64,000 nucleotides of DNA from Enoplosus armatus (taxonomy: Eukaryota > Chordata > Actinopteri > Centrarchiformes > Enoplosidae), in NCBI RefSeq assembly GCF_043641665.1, contig NC_092193.1, positions 22,238,182 to 22,302,181 on the forward strand, in the 5' to 3' direction. Each line of letters starts with the position of its first letter. Within the stretch, counting starts at the first letter, position 1. This document shows, piece after piece, positions 34,619-45,908 of the stretch. The position numbers and the translations under genes are program-made. The notes beneath the pieces were generated by a model. It searched no databases, was not told where the DNA came from, and saw nothing but the letters and a program-made list of their open reading frames with translations.

Positions 34619-35094
34619 ATGCTGAGTTTTATGACACACACACACACATATTTGCTTTTATTAACCAAGGGATCCTTGACAAACATCAGGTCGTCCGTCT
34701 CTGGTGGACATTGCGGTTATAAACGTCAGTCAACCTTTAACAAACAACTCGGTTTCTTTCTAATAATGAGCCAACAAGCGTGTAAATGCTAGTGAGTCAT
34801 TATTAAACGGTAACGAGAGTGATTCAAGAAGTCATTAATGAAAGGGTTCCTGCGCCAAGTCTTCAGCTGTGAATGTTACAAAGACAGAGCAAGTGTTGTC
34901 CTGAGCGAGGATCAGTCAGGACGATTTAGCAACCATAAGTAGGGTCTTTAGTTGCAGCCTTATGAAAGGCCCTTGTAAAGGGTAATGTATTAGAAAGTGG
35001 TAAGTGTTGCCAGATTGGGCATTTTACCACCCACTTGGGCTACTTTTTGTTTGACTGGGTGATTGGACCATTTGGGCAGTTTCCCCTAACTTCC

Positions 35095-35206
35095 ACTGAA
35101 TCTGTGAGCAGAAGGTCGTCGCTTCAAATCCAGGCGGGAAAAGTGAAAAAGCAAAAGAGAGCATTGCTCTCAGTGAAACTCCCCTGAATAAATAAAGGTT
35201 TAAAAA
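35095..35206 (+). mobile_element. SINE-like fragment with LINE-type tail
   Basis: A B-box-like GCTTCAAATCC at 35130-35140 is followed about 50 bp later by cctgaataaataaaggttta and an A-rich end. This resembles a tRNA-derived SINE with a short tail. The 5' head is weak. Confidence 0.4.
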
Positions 35207-35960
35207 ATATATATATATGTATATATATAGACACAGTTTTGGTGGGCTCGACTCCCAAAGAAAATCAGATGCAATTTCACTTCATTACAACTAGGCTGAG
35301 ACTTAAAATGATGTTTCTGTTTCAAAGTCATAACTCTGAGACTTTCTCTATTTAATGCGACTTTATCCAAAAGACTTCGGCGTCGATCATCTTTCATCAT
35401 AGTAACCGTGGTGTTCGGTTCACCCACACAAAAATATGGGCTTCTTTTATGACACCTGGACGCCTTCAAGGCCGTGATTGGGCTAGTAGCTGTCAGTCAG
35501 TCAAATCTGGCAACACAGACTATCGTGAATTTACACACCCACTGTGTCCAAGGTTTTGTTTATTTTTGGTTCTTTTAACCTCTGACTGTTGTTGCTGTTG
35601 TACTAGTCACCTATGTGACATCTGTCCCTGCAGCCATAGTCTGACATTGCAGATGTAGTTGTTGCCGTCCACACAAACTGTGATTACTTAGTTTCTTGAG
35701 CAGCAGGCCAATGCAAATATCATGAGTTAGAAATTCCCCAAAGTGGCCAGGAGCTGCCCACTTGATCTGATTTCGGTATGAAGATAGTAGCAGTACATTT
35801 CAAAGCCGAACGCATTTACACATGCACTGATTGAGTGACAGACAGACAGACAGACAGGTAAGCAGGTAGATGCAGGGAAAGCGACTGACAGGTGCTATGA
35901 CAATGCCAAACTAATCAACGTGTGATTGACGGGAGCGGTCGGGGTGTTGTATTCCTCAGC
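35207..35960. other. unassigned intergenic DNA with (GACA)n
   Basis: A TA microsatellite lies at about 35206-35230 and a GACA tandem at 35836-35857. No gene recognised. Confidence 0.5.
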
Positions 35961-36012
35961 ATGGATGGATGGATGGATGGGAGGATGGGTGGATGGGAGG
36001 ATGGGAGGATGG
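35961..36012. repeat. (GGAT)n-type tandem repeat
   Basis: A series of gatg/ggat units, the later ones mixed as gggaggat and gggtggat. Confidence 0.9.
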
Positions 36013-37040
36013 AGGGGGGGGCAGACAGCACCGCTGACAGGCTGACCTAGATTGTCGGGAGAGAGTGAAATGGAGAGAGGGAGAGGCAGTCGGAGAGAGA
36101 GAGAAACAGCTGGATCACGGCTCCACCTCTGCTCCGCTGTCCCTCTTTGTGTGAAGGATCATTTGCCGTTGTCATCTCCTCCGACGTCCTCCATCCTGCC
36201 GGGAGCAGCTGGGGGGGGGGGGGGGGGACTGGCGGACTGCACCGGCCCCGCTGCCTGACACCACCTGAGTGTTTGCCTCCGCCGTGAACTTAATGGGCAC
36301 TTGTGGACCCTCTCACCAGCAACAAATACTGCAGTCTAACGGCACTGGTTTGTTTCAAAACCCACATCTGACAGTTCAGTCTGAGATTGGGTGGGGGGGT
36401 GGGGGGGGGGGTGCTGCCAGTAGCAGCTGATGCAGCCTGGAGCCTCGAGACTCAAGCAGAGATTCAAATTTGCAGTCTTCAGCGCCAACCAACACTAAGT
36501 GACCTCACTCGAGGCGATTTATCAGACACAAGGGCTACCCAAGACCTGCGAACAGACTTTGGTGCTTTCACATCTTTGATGGGCACAGTGTAGCTAAAGC
36601 GGAGCTCTGGCGGTTTTATCCATCAAGGTCTGACATTGTTTATGATGTTGGTGATTCTATAAATGTCTGTGACTCTATGTGTTATGCTTTTTTACTTCTT
36701 TTTGTCCTGTCCTCTGTCTTTTGAAAGAATTCTGGATTCCAGCGACTTAAGGTTGCCTGAAGCCAGATTGAATATGTGTGTGTGTGTGTGTGTGTATATA
36801 TATGTATATATATATGTTAAAGAGGACTATCTCACCTTTTCATACAAGACAGAGTGGTGTTTATCACCTTTTTTTCAACATTCATTTACTGCATTTATTA
36901 ATTGATTTGAATGGTAATATTTTAGGATACTTTTTACTATGCTGATGATGATGATGTTTCACCACTTAAAAAAAACAACAACAACATTTTACATGAACTA
37001 CAGTTTTTATATACATTTCCAAGCATGTCAGAATAGACGA
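36013..37040. other. unassigned intergenic DNA
   Basis: A GA-rich stretch (36050-36110) and a C/T-rich stretch (36120-36200) together look a little like a 5' leader, but there is no splice donor, no CpG cluster and no frame. G runs occur at 36211-36227 and 36392-36411. A (TG)n(TA)n tract is at about 36774-36815. Confidence 0.4.
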
Positions 37041-37459
37041 ACTAACCCACAGACGTGAGAATTACTTTATTAAAAACTAAGCTGGACTTTCGGTGACATG
37101 CCAGCACGCGGTTGCCGGTCGTCACCGTGACCCAACAATCCTTCCGTAACGCGGGTTTCCGTCGCAGATGGCGTCTTTGAGAGCAAGAGCCGGGAGAGAG
37201 AGAGAGCGCAAGGAACCTGAACCTGAAGCAGCCGAAACAACTCCAATCTGACCGCATCATTGTGACCAGTATTGTGTACATTGCCAGAATTATACAAAAC
37301 TGCTTAAACATATTCTCCAGCCAATAAAAATGCTGCTTGTAGCTTTCCGTCTGATACTAAGAGCAAAGAGCAGTTTAAGTCCCAAACGAATACGAATCCT
37401 TGCGGAGCCCCTTCACTTGTTTCTGATGCCCCTTCCATTAATATCTACACGGTGCATTA
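37041..37459. other. unassigned intergenic DNA
   Basis: No gene recognised. Confidence 0.45.
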
Positions 37460-37790
37460 TAAATGATTCACGCCAAATCATAATGCATTCACAGCTCCTT
37501 ATGATGTAAGTAGCGTCAGACAGCATACGAGAAAGAATGCCTCTTAATGCGTCGACGCTGCTGGAAAAAAATCTGCAAATTGCAGTGAATTAGCGGTACC
37601 GTACTTGGCAACATTTGCAACTGCTTAATAATAGAAGCGTTGCCTGTTTCGAACGTATTAAGCAGACGTGTATGCAGATTTTCTGTGTTGGAATATGTTG
37701 AGGAATGCCATTTGCATACACGTTGGAATATTTATAAAGAAAGAGATGGGAATTTGGATGGCACGTGCATTACTGTAGACCACTTCTGAA
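37460..37790. promoter_or_regulatory. candidate conserved non-coding element
   Basis: About 330 bp of non-repetitive AT-rich DNA with no simple repeats. It includes an octamer ATTTGCAT near 37710, and is enriched in tgcaaat/atttgca words (37574, 37613, 37710). These resemble POU-factor sites. It is proposed only on composition. Confidence 0.25.
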
Positions 37791-38050
37791 AAACATGCTG
37801 TCGTGTCGGAGATCACTGAATGTTTTTTTTTGTTTTTTTACTTCCAGGCGTCCGTTGGCTTCCCCTCATTTCATTCTAGTATAAAAAAGGAACCCGTGGA
37901 ATCTGGCAGAAATCCCTTGCAAGTCGAGTGACGCAAAGTAAATTCGTGGCCGATGTGTGCAAGTGTGAACAAACGCCGGTGTGTGGCCCCCCCCCCACCC
38001 TCATGTCGGATATGGCCTCTAACAGATTTGGGTTTGGGCCAGCGTCAAGC

Positions 38051-38078
38051 TGTGTGTGTGTGTGTGTGTGTGTGTGTG
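38051..38078. repeat. (TG)14 microsatellite
   Basis: Uninterrupted TG dinucleotides. Confidence 0.96.
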
Positions 38079-38087
38079 GTGCACGTC

Positions 38088-38185
38088 ACTGAGTTAATTA
38101 AAACGGAGCGATGGGAGGAATGTAATTAATCTCCCATATTATCTGTTTGTCGTGATTGAAACAGTTAATTAAAGATGGGAAGGAG
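38088..38185. promoter_or_regulatory. candidate enhancer with repeated TTAATTA-type sites
   Basis: Three TTAATTAA or TAATTAAT palindromic sites fall within about 85 bp (near 38094, 38123 and 38166), spaced by non-repetitive DNA. Such clusters bind paired homeodomain factors. Conservation is unknown. Confidence 0.28.
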
Positions 38186-38189
38186 TTCT

Positions 38190-40365
38190 CCTGCTCTATT
38201 TCTAGTGCTGTCGGCCTGTTCGCCGTGTGACTGTGGGGATTAGCTGATCACACGACGGAGGGTGGAGGAGTTGAGGCTCGCAGCAATGCAGACACCCTTC
38301 ATCAGCGCCGCCGGTCTTGTTCTGAACCGGATATTATTTAACACTCGACCATTTCAACCATTCGTCCATCGCATTTAGCTTCACGCACAATGTCCAGCTA
38401 ACTATTTCAACCGTTTGTCCATTACTTGCAGCTATGTCACCCACCTTTTAAACTCTTCAACAGGCTCTTTCAGTCAAAACGACTGGCATTAAAGAATGAT
38501 TGTGTTTTTATTTCTGTTCATCTCATTTCTGTAGCTTAAGTTTCCATGCAAATTGTGAAGAAACAAGTGTGAACGTCAGCCACGTCCAGCTGTATACGGT
38601 GTACCTTTACTGCACCTCTTTTTTTTTTCTCCACTTTCTGCGTAATATGATACGTTGTTCTAAGCGGTAAAATATATCCTCACATAGTTTTTTTCTTGGC
38701 TTTTAAAAGTAATCTTGATTCTAGAGTAGTATTCAGCTAATTCATTTAGTTTGGGGAAGTGGGGCAGTGGCGGTGGTTGGGGGCTGAGGGGTGGATGGGT
38801 ACTGAAAAAGACTAAAATTGACAGAAGAAGTGAACGTGAACTGGTTCGTTTTTTTTGGGACCGTGAACTCAGTTCAAAATTGTGAACCATGAAGGACGAG
38901 TTCATTTCAATCTGTGTGCGAACTCAACTTTGAGCTTGCACAATGAGTGTAGAGAAATAACAGGAAATGAGCGGAGACAGAGGCAGGAGGCAGGAAACGG
39001 CGAGCAACAAGGTCCCCCGGCCGGACCAGGGATGCTGCAGGTGATGGTCAGTCATTTTCGGGGGGGGGGGGGGGGGGGTCAGATTGCTGGTGTTTCTCGC
39101 CCTGTCTGGCTCCTTTTTCTTTCGCTGTGCCGTTTGAAGAGATCTCGGGCAAAGCGACTCGTTGAGCACAACGCCATGCCGATAAAGAACGGTGGATGCC
39201 AGGATGCACGTTGCAGCTTTACAAATGTTGCCTCAGATTATACTCTCAGCACATGCAGGGGTCTGTGTGATGTAAATGCCATCGTGTGCCATATCCAAAG
39301 GGTCCTTGTTTGGCGGCACAGGGATGTTTGGCAGACATGAGCAGATTTTTTTTTGTTGCTTTATATAGTCAGCTACTGCTCTTGCCAAGGAGCAGAGGAC
39401 GTCCCACACAGTGTCCTTAAAGGACAATTCAATTCCCTGTATTTTTAAGAACCTGGTTTGTAGACTATTATTATTATTGTTAGCATGACCTGTTTACACT
39501 GACCACTCCAATGAGCCTGAATATACTGGGACCTACCTGAAAAATCTGCTCCCTCAACAGTTTGAATACTTTATTAAAAAATTCCACTTTTTTTAATTTC
39601 ATCCGACGTAAGATTTTCCCAAAAGTTTGTACACAAAAGTTTGCGCTCGATTATTGAGGCAGGTTTTGTCCAGAAAAGAAATCAAATCGTTTTCAATGTC
39701 AGCAGGGAAAAACTCTTCCAAGGAGATCACTCAAAACCCGACGAATCTTCCTGCAGTTCAAAGTTCTTCATGCGACAGTGATGTGCCGGGGGACTGGGGG
39801 GAACTTTCTCGAGTTGGCAGAAAAGTTACGGCCTCTCATGGCTCCAGTGAAAACATCGAGTGTGAAATATACTGGCTCGCTTCGTGGGATGGGCATTCTG
39901 CGCGGCTTTGACTACAAGTCTTATAGGAAGAAGTCGCTTTATTGAACAACCTCTGAAGTTGCCATGAAAGGCTGGGGTTCATTAGCCATGCTCTCAGTGG
40001 GAACCAGGCGTCGCGCTTAAACTGTGATCAGCAACTAATCAGAAAACTGCCGCCGCCACCTCTGGCATCCAAGATTTGAGAGTTAGCAAAGGAGAGACGG
40101 CAAAAAAGGCATTACAGCCAATGATCTGTGATGTACAGATCAAACCGGAGACGGGAAAGATGTTTGTCTTCGCCGAACGCCCAGTTGTTGGGGCCTCCTT
40201 TGAAGGCAACAACAGAAAACAAGTCTTGCTTCGGCAAAATGGCTGGCAGCCTTGTCAAATTCTCCACAATTTGTAATGTGTACTCTAAAACGGGAATCCG
40301 TAAATCAAGGAGTAAGTAATCTGAGATACAAACATGGAAAATGGATACAAAACATGTTCTGGGAT
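38190..40365. other. unassigned intergenic DNA
   Basis: No gene recognised. A (G)19 run is at 39060-39078. Short frames at 38880-39340 and 39620-39910 have no domain. Confidence 0.45.
39060..39078. repeat. (G)19 homopolymer
   Basis: Nineteen consecutive G residues. Confidence 0.95.
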
Positions 40366-40866
40366 CAGTGGTTGGAGGAAGTACTTAAAGCAAAACTAGT
40401 AATGCCACAGTGCAAGAAATACTCTGTCACAAGTCCTGCACACTTTAAGGACGGGTCTATTGGCGGAAACTGGACGTAATATTCATAATTATCATCGCGC
40501 TTTCATTAGCTTGGAATGAGCCCTCCATAGCCACATAGGGAGCGGGTCCTCTTCCACCGCCATGTTCCTGCAGTAGCTCAGAACGGACAAGTAAAAGTGC
40601 AAAAGTATTGGCATCAGCATATACTTAAAGTACTAAAAGTAAAAGTACAAATATTACAGAATGTCCTATTTCAGAATGATGGCGATCCATTCATGTCACT
40701 CATTTTGCAGCTAGTGAAGGTTAACTTAATCGGTAATAATACATCGTCATGTATTAGTGGATTTATAATTTGTATTGATAAAGAAGTTACATGTAACTTA
40801 AGTTAATAAATAAATGCATTGGCTTCCGTAGCAGAAGTATACAATATAGCATAAAATGGAAACACT
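40366..40866 (+). mobile_element. hAT-like MITE, right end lost, with nested insertion
   Basis: Starts CAGTGGTTGGAGGAAGTACT. It goes on with accacagtg-like and aatactctgtcacaagtcct blocks, then agtaaaagtacaaatattac, and stops after tataaaatgg-like text near 40866. This is the order of a very common percomorph MITE with CAGTGG ends. The 145 bp at about 40445-40590 (cgtaatattcataattat, gagcgggtcctcttccac, cagaacggacaa) are foreign to it and resemble a second fish repeat nested inside. The terminal right end is missing here. Confidence 0.68.
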
Positions 40867-40878
40867 GAACCTGTGAAC

Positions 40879-40947
40879 CAGGGACGGTCTGGGAATGAAA
40901 AAATGGCCCTGGACTTTTTGACTCAAAAACTAGTCGCCAGTCCTACA
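40879..40947 (+). mobile_element. hAT-like 5' end fragment
   Basis: CAGGGACGGTCTGGGAATGA followed by aatggccctgg is the terminal sequence of another fish hAT-like family. It ends at a 24-base C run. Confidence 0.5.
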
Positions 40948-40971
40948 CCCCCCCCCCCCCCCCCCCCCCCC
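40948..40971. repeat. (C)24 homopolymer
   Basis: Twenty-four consecutive C residues sit between a hAT end and an L2 fragment. Confidence 0.96.
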
Positions 40972-41190
40972 AGCTCCTGCCTCCCTTCATTGGCTTTCAG
41001 TAAAACACAGAATTGATTTCAGGCCTGGCCCCTGCGTACACAGCAGACTTGTTGGGCCCTCTATTCTAGCTGTCGGCCACTCCCATCATCTGATCGGGGC
41101 CTTTCAACTGTTCCCCGTTCCTACTTTCAAATCTAGAAGTTAAAAGTCTGGTGCTTTTGCGGTTGTGGCTCCTAATCTTTGGAACAGCGG
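40972..41190 (+). mobile_element. L2-like LINE, C-terminal fragment
   Basis: Translation gives LHWLSVKHRIDFRPG, then LVGPSILAVGHSHHLIG and, in another frame, GAFAVVAPNLWNS. These equal the LHWLPVxxRIDFK and GDRAFAVVAPRLWNSLP motifs of L2 proteins. The copy is short and frameshifted. Confidence 0.75.
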
Positions 41191-41199
41191 CCCACCGGG

Positions 41200-41317
41200 A
41201 GGATTCCCGGCGCCCCTCGATGGCCAGCCCGACTATGCCGTCATCCTGCAGTTGCGTTACCTCAGTCTTGCCGAAGGGCATAATGGAGTCGCTGGCCTTT
41301 GGTAGGTAGATGGTCAT
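41200..41317 (-). other. coding-like frame of unknown family
   Basis: The minus-strand frame reads MTIYLPKASDSIMPFGKTEV and then QLQDDGIVGLAIEGRR with strongly coding-like codons (mostly C or G in third position). Beyond that point the frame runs antisense into the L2 fragment. I do not recognise it. It may be a remnant exon or part of an unfamiliar mobile-element gene, or it may be chance. Confidence 0.25.
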
Positions 41318-41442
41318 TCGATGGGTTTGAAGTGAAACACTTACAAAGTGACCGAAGTGGGTTGGGGGGTTTTTTTGTCTTCAAGCCGCAGAGTTCTATC
41401 TGAAATTTGAAGCCAAATTGTGCCTAACACCAACACCTGACC

Positions 41443-41560
41443 CGCACTGTTAGAAAGTACATCTCCTCAAGCACTGTACTTCAGTACAATTTGGAGGTAC
41501 TTGTACTCGAGTATTTCCATTTAATGCTACTTTATACATTCGACTCCACCAGCCTTCCAG
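41443..41560 (-). mobile_element. inverted end of the CAGTGGTGG MITE family
   Basis: The text aagtacatctcctcaagcac, then tgtacttcagtacaatttgg and gtatttccatttaatgctac, is the antisense of the end missing from 40366-40866. It is either a second copy or an inverted, separated end of the same one. Confidence 0.6.
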
Positions 41561-42001
41561 ACACTTCTCATATTGAAGATTTTAAACGAAACATGCTGAT
41601 AAAATATGGCGCATTGTGACTGACGTAACCAGGAGCAGCCGAAATGTGCGTTTGCCTCAAATACGTCCAACATTCAAATGTTGCTTACACATTAATGGAC
41701 TTACTCCTCCTCCTCAAGCGGATTTATTTTAACACACCTAATAGGCCAAGGCATCGCATTGATCTATTCCGGGATCAGACCACTCAACATTTCTGGGTTG
41801 TGCGAGATTGTCACAAGTCAGACCGGAGGATCAGCTCCTGACGGGTTGACATGTCTGACACGACTGTAGGGGAGTGAAGAAGAGGGGAGGTGGAGGAACT
41901 GGGAGGAACGCACAGTGCTGAGGGAGACAGAAAACTGTCACTGTCACAGAGTTTTCCTGGAGAAAAACACTGAAAACCGTCACGGAGACAGATGAAAACA
42001 C
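41561..42001. other. unassigned intergenic DNA before the gap
   Basis: Nothing recognised. Confidence 0.5.
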
Positions 42002-42201
42002 NNNNNNNNNNNNNNNNNNNNNNNNNNNNNNNNNNNNNNNNNNNNNNNNNNNNNNNNNNNNNNNNNNNNNNNNNNNNNNNNNNNNNNNNNNNNNNNNNNN
42101 NNNNNNNNNNNNNNNNNNNNNNNNNNNNNNNNNNNNNNNNNNNNNNNNNNNNNNNNNNNNNNNNNNNNNNNNNNNNNNNNNNNNNNNNNNNNNNNNNNNN
42201 N
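42002..42201. other. assembly gap (200 N)
   Basis: Exactly 200 undetermined bases. The round number may be a placeholder rather than a measured size. Open frames crossing it have no meaning. Confidence 0.99.
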
Positions 42202-42689
42202 CCGCAGCAGTACATTGTTGACTGGCTCCTTTTTATTGTGTTGATGCGCTGCGTTGTTTGTCTTAACCTCTAACTTTTGTATTAAAGAGGTTATAAATAG
42301 AAATAATAAAAAGGACTCGGCCACCTTGAGGGCCGCACCGCCCCCGCCGTCACGGCGCTGTCGGAGCGACAACTCACACATGCTAATTTTACCCCGTCCG
42401 CCGTCCGCCGTGTTATTGCGTGGGGGGCCACTGGTTGCAGGAGTGCGCTGCAGGGAAGAATCAATACAAGACGGACGGCACCGTGCAGTTTGTCGCGCCC
42501 TCTGTTTCTGTCTGGGATTGAGGCTGAGGCTGTGTCCCAATTCTATTTTGCATGCAGATGCTGATTTTGGAGTCCACTCCTCGTAATTTATGTCAAATGC
42601 CACTGTTCAGCGCCAGTGTAGAAATGTAGATTGTAGCGTGCCATTGATGTAGCAAGGGGGGGGGGGGGGAGTAAGGGTGTGGAGCCGCG
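42202..42689. other. unassigned intergenic DNA after the gap
   Basis: A GC-rich patch with several CpGs lies at about 42325-42530. No start, splice site or domain is evident. A G run is at about 42657-42669. Confidence 0.4.
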
Positions 42690-43400
42690 ACATTTGGTAC
42701 AGATGTTCATCTTGCCCTCAGGATCTTTGGAGATCCCAGATTTCCGTCTGTCCAATACTTCGGTTTATGACCTGCAGAATTGACGTTCCCGTTAGTGTGA
42801 ACACGTTAGCAAACATGCTAACACAGTAAACGTTACGCTTGCTTAAAGGTCCCATATTGTAGAAGGTGAGACGTCCGTGTCTTGTTTGATTATAAAGCAG
42901 GTCTGGGTGCTGTGTGAATACTGTGAAAGCGTCAAGACGCTCAGGACTTCTGTAAGGTTGTGACGTCACAACTATACAGGCAACCCCAGCAGGTCACCTG
43001 ATCCGATCACAGCACCACCCACCAAGTACAGGGATGCCAAAAGGGCCAGTAGAAGATAAATAAGGACTCTTTTTTTTTTTAAACTGTGGATCTCCAGTCG
43101 AGTCCCAGAATACAAATACAGGGCTGAAATCAGCATCATATGGGACCTTTTAAGGCAGCATTCGGAGCCGTGGTAGTCCCTCTCACTCTGAGCCAGCGGA
43201 GGTGCTAAACAACGCAGGGTCGCCTGGTGTCGGAAGCGCGACTTTTACTGCACCGTCAGATCCCGTCCAAGCAAGCGCACATACTTTGTGAGCAGAGTAT
43301 TTCTGCTGTTTACCCCCACGGTTGACGTTAGCGTTTAGCTCAAAGCACCACCTCACGAAGCTGTAAGCATGGCTGTAGACTGCTGAGGTGGAGTTACAGT
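42690..43400. repeat. dispersed teleost repeat, 'gatcccctgacttt' family, copy 2, interrupted
   Basis: The left part has acatttggtacagatgttca, tgccctcaggatc, ccaatacttcggtttatgac and cgttagcaaacatgctaaca. The right part, near 43322-43385, has gttgacgttagcgtttagct, caaagcaccacctcac and catggctgtagactgc. In this family those parts are usually adjacent. Here a TTAA MITE (42847-43149) and about 170 bp of other DNA separate them. Confidence 0.58.
42847..43149 (+). mobile_element. TTAA-flanked MITE, complete
   Basis: The left end AGGTCCCATATTG and the right end, reverse complement AAGGTCCCATATG, match apart from a 1-base indel and the last bases. Both are bordered by TTAA (42843-42846 and 43150-43153), the target site used by piggyBac- and Kolobok-type elements. 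The 303-bp interior has no frame. Blocks ataaagcaggtctgggtgct and aaggttgtgacgtcacaact are shared with the half copy at 20222-20408. Confidence 0.82.
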
Positions 43401-45525
43401 TTTGTTGTGCATGGTGAGTTGGTTTTTTTTAATTCATTTTGTCACCCAACATTTAACGTGACCGCTAAAAAAAACGGCTCATAATTGGTAAGCGGTGTGG
43501 AATGTGGCCGAAAGTCTAAAATGGGACGGATGAAAGGGCTTCGCTGTCTGGGATCAAGTGATGACGAACCACTGGACTTCCCCAGATTACGTGAGTCCGG
43601 CGTGAGCAGGCCACGAGCCTCTTGGAAGCTCATCGGGCCTGGTTGAGGATGACCTGGCCGTCAGGGGGAGGAGCCAGCGCGGCGGCTTAGTCAAGAGTGA
43701 CCAGCAACTGAGTTAAAGTGGCTCACGGTGCGACGGTGGCCCTCCACTGTTTGTATCAAAAGTGAAAGTGTGTGTGGTCATTTAATACTCTACTCTTTGA
43801 AATGCACAGTTATACTAGAATCTTCACAGTGCTGCCATGGAAGGGCTCTATTAACTTCTTTGTTTCGCTCGTCTGCCGAGCTTCACCGTGGGGCGACACA
43901 GTCCTGTCTCTGAATCGCTGTCTGTGTCCTGTCTAGGGGGAAAAGGGGGGACAGCGTCAGTAGGAGGGCAACTTGGGAGAGGAACGACTGGAGGGCGTCA
44001 CAGAGGGGGGGGGGGGGGGAAGAGAAAAGAAGGTAGGGGGTTAATAGCAGGGTGTGAATAGGGGATTAACCCCCCTCTGCAGACCCACAAACACATGCAT
44101 GCTGGATTAAGGCTGTACACCTGAAAGGGCAAAACTCTTAACGACACACTCCAAACATGCCAAACATGTTCTCATGCTTCCCCTGCAGCTCTCTGGAATT
44201 TCCGGCATCTACTCACCTTCATATTACGTGTCACGAGTCCAATCCCCCTCTCTGAGTGACAGGGTTTTCCCAAAGACGGGACGAGGGAGACAAAGGCGGA
44301 TTCTCCTCGGTTCCGCTGCGAAAAATTCATCATCAACTTGTGAAATAAACACCGCTCGGACTGCCAAGGCACGAGAGGCGGTGGCAGGCGTGATTGAGTT
44401 TCCATTCTTTGTGTTTTTGTTTGTTTGAGAAATGCCCCATGGGTGGCTTCGCCGTGCCAAAAAAAAAAAACGACATCTTTGGCTTCTCTTGGAGGAAGAA
44501 AAAATTGTCTGAGGTAATCTGTCCTTGGCAGGGCTGAGTGCCCAAAGATTAATGGCTAAAGCCCAGATATTTGGACGGTCGTTTCAGTGCCAAATATACT
44601 AAATACCAGATAATGAAATTATTGCTCGGAACGTAAGCAACTGTGATAACATATCGCATGCAATAGGATTTCTTTTGATGATGCAATGAAAGACTGAGGA
44701 CTGAGGCAGCCTCGCTTGGTCGGGTGTGACCATTAGCTCGGTGGCTAACGTTAGCAAAACTTACAGACACTCACAGATGTGACGTGTAACTGTTTGCTGC
44801 CTACGACTCTTTTTGCACTCGCGCTGCTGTTACATGTTAGCATGTCCCATTAGCATGTAATCGCCACTCGTCACCACAGGGGCCACTGTTTTGCAAACGT
44901 TACGTGAGGATAGGTTCACGTTCAGGCACATTCGTTGGGGGCGACCACGCTGGACGCACCCCTCGTCCTGTACCAAGTTCTCAAGTTCGGCTGGATCTAA
45001 TATGAGGCTTCGGCGGGCCTATGTCAGTCAAATTGAGAGTCCAGAGTCCGAATCCAGAGTTGTTTTCGTGCAAATTTTCCCTCTTCTTTCCACAGACAGC
45101 GTTTCCTCACTGTCTGTAAAAAATAAAAATAAAAATTTGGACATCTGCAAAAGTAAAAAAAAGAATTTTGCAGCATAAGTCTAATTTTACAGCAAGTTTA
45201 CATACACTCCCAGCTGCGGACAGTATAATGGTAAAGTAGCCTAAAAATGCACATGTCAGACATAAAATGCTACATGTATTCGTGCAAGCAAGCGAACGTG
45301 CGTTCAGCACTTCAAAACATACGCCCGGACTGCGCCTGGCGTGCAGCTGTAGTTCCATTTGCACCGTACTTCACATGGGCACACTGTGTAGCGTGCATTT
45401 CCAGGTCATTAAAATGGTCGCCGCAGTGTTTACCCTGCAGAGGTAATGATGGGAATGCGGGTTAAGAGGTGTAATTTTTTTTTTTCCCCCACGTGTGTGC
45501 ATTATGTGAGCCTCCAGAACAAATT
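43401..45525. other. unassigned intergenic DNA
   Basis: No gene recognised. A G run of about 14 lies near 44007. The perfect palindrome gctaacgttagc near 44741 and ttagcatg words at 44835-44860 resemble the tgttagcatgctaa style of a fish repeat. Confidence 0.45.
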
Positions 45526-45533
45526 ACTATGCT

Positions 45534-45571
45534 TATATATATATATATATACACATACATATATATATATG
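45534..45571. repeat. (TA)n-rich tract
   Basis: Two TA runs separated by acacatacat. Confidence 0.93.
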
Positions 45572-45874
45572 GAATGTGTCGTTTATTCATGTAATCATTT
45601 TCATACTAGCCGGCCCCACTAGAAACTACCCAGCTCTACTGGCTTACGGCTCTACTTTCTGGTCGAAAGGAGTAGTGTGTGTGTGTGTGTGATCAGAGAG
45701 GAATTTAATGGCAGGGGGATGGCAGCGTCCATCTGTGGAGTCAGAGGGGGGTCTCTAATCTCTGTCTCTGAACCCCCCACGCGCCGCAGCAGAGATGGAC
45801 AGAGGAAATGCTGCAAAATGGGAAGAAGAGAGGGGGCTATTATACTCCAGCAGAGAGCCTGTTTTGATGGCTCT

Positions 45875-45878
<4 letters not shown>

Positions 45879-45906
<28 letters not shown>
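45879..45906. repeat. (T)28 homopolymer
   Basis: About 28 consecutive T residues. Confidence 0.93.

Positions 45907-45908
<2 letters not shown>

Noticed and set aside
36050..36260. Possible second 5' leader with GA-rich and CT-rich text.
   Set aside because: There is no CpG enrichment and no splice donor before the G run, and neighbouring GACA and GGAT tandems explain the composition.
41811..42603. Long frames crossing the N gap.
   Set aside because: The undetermined bases create artificial openness.
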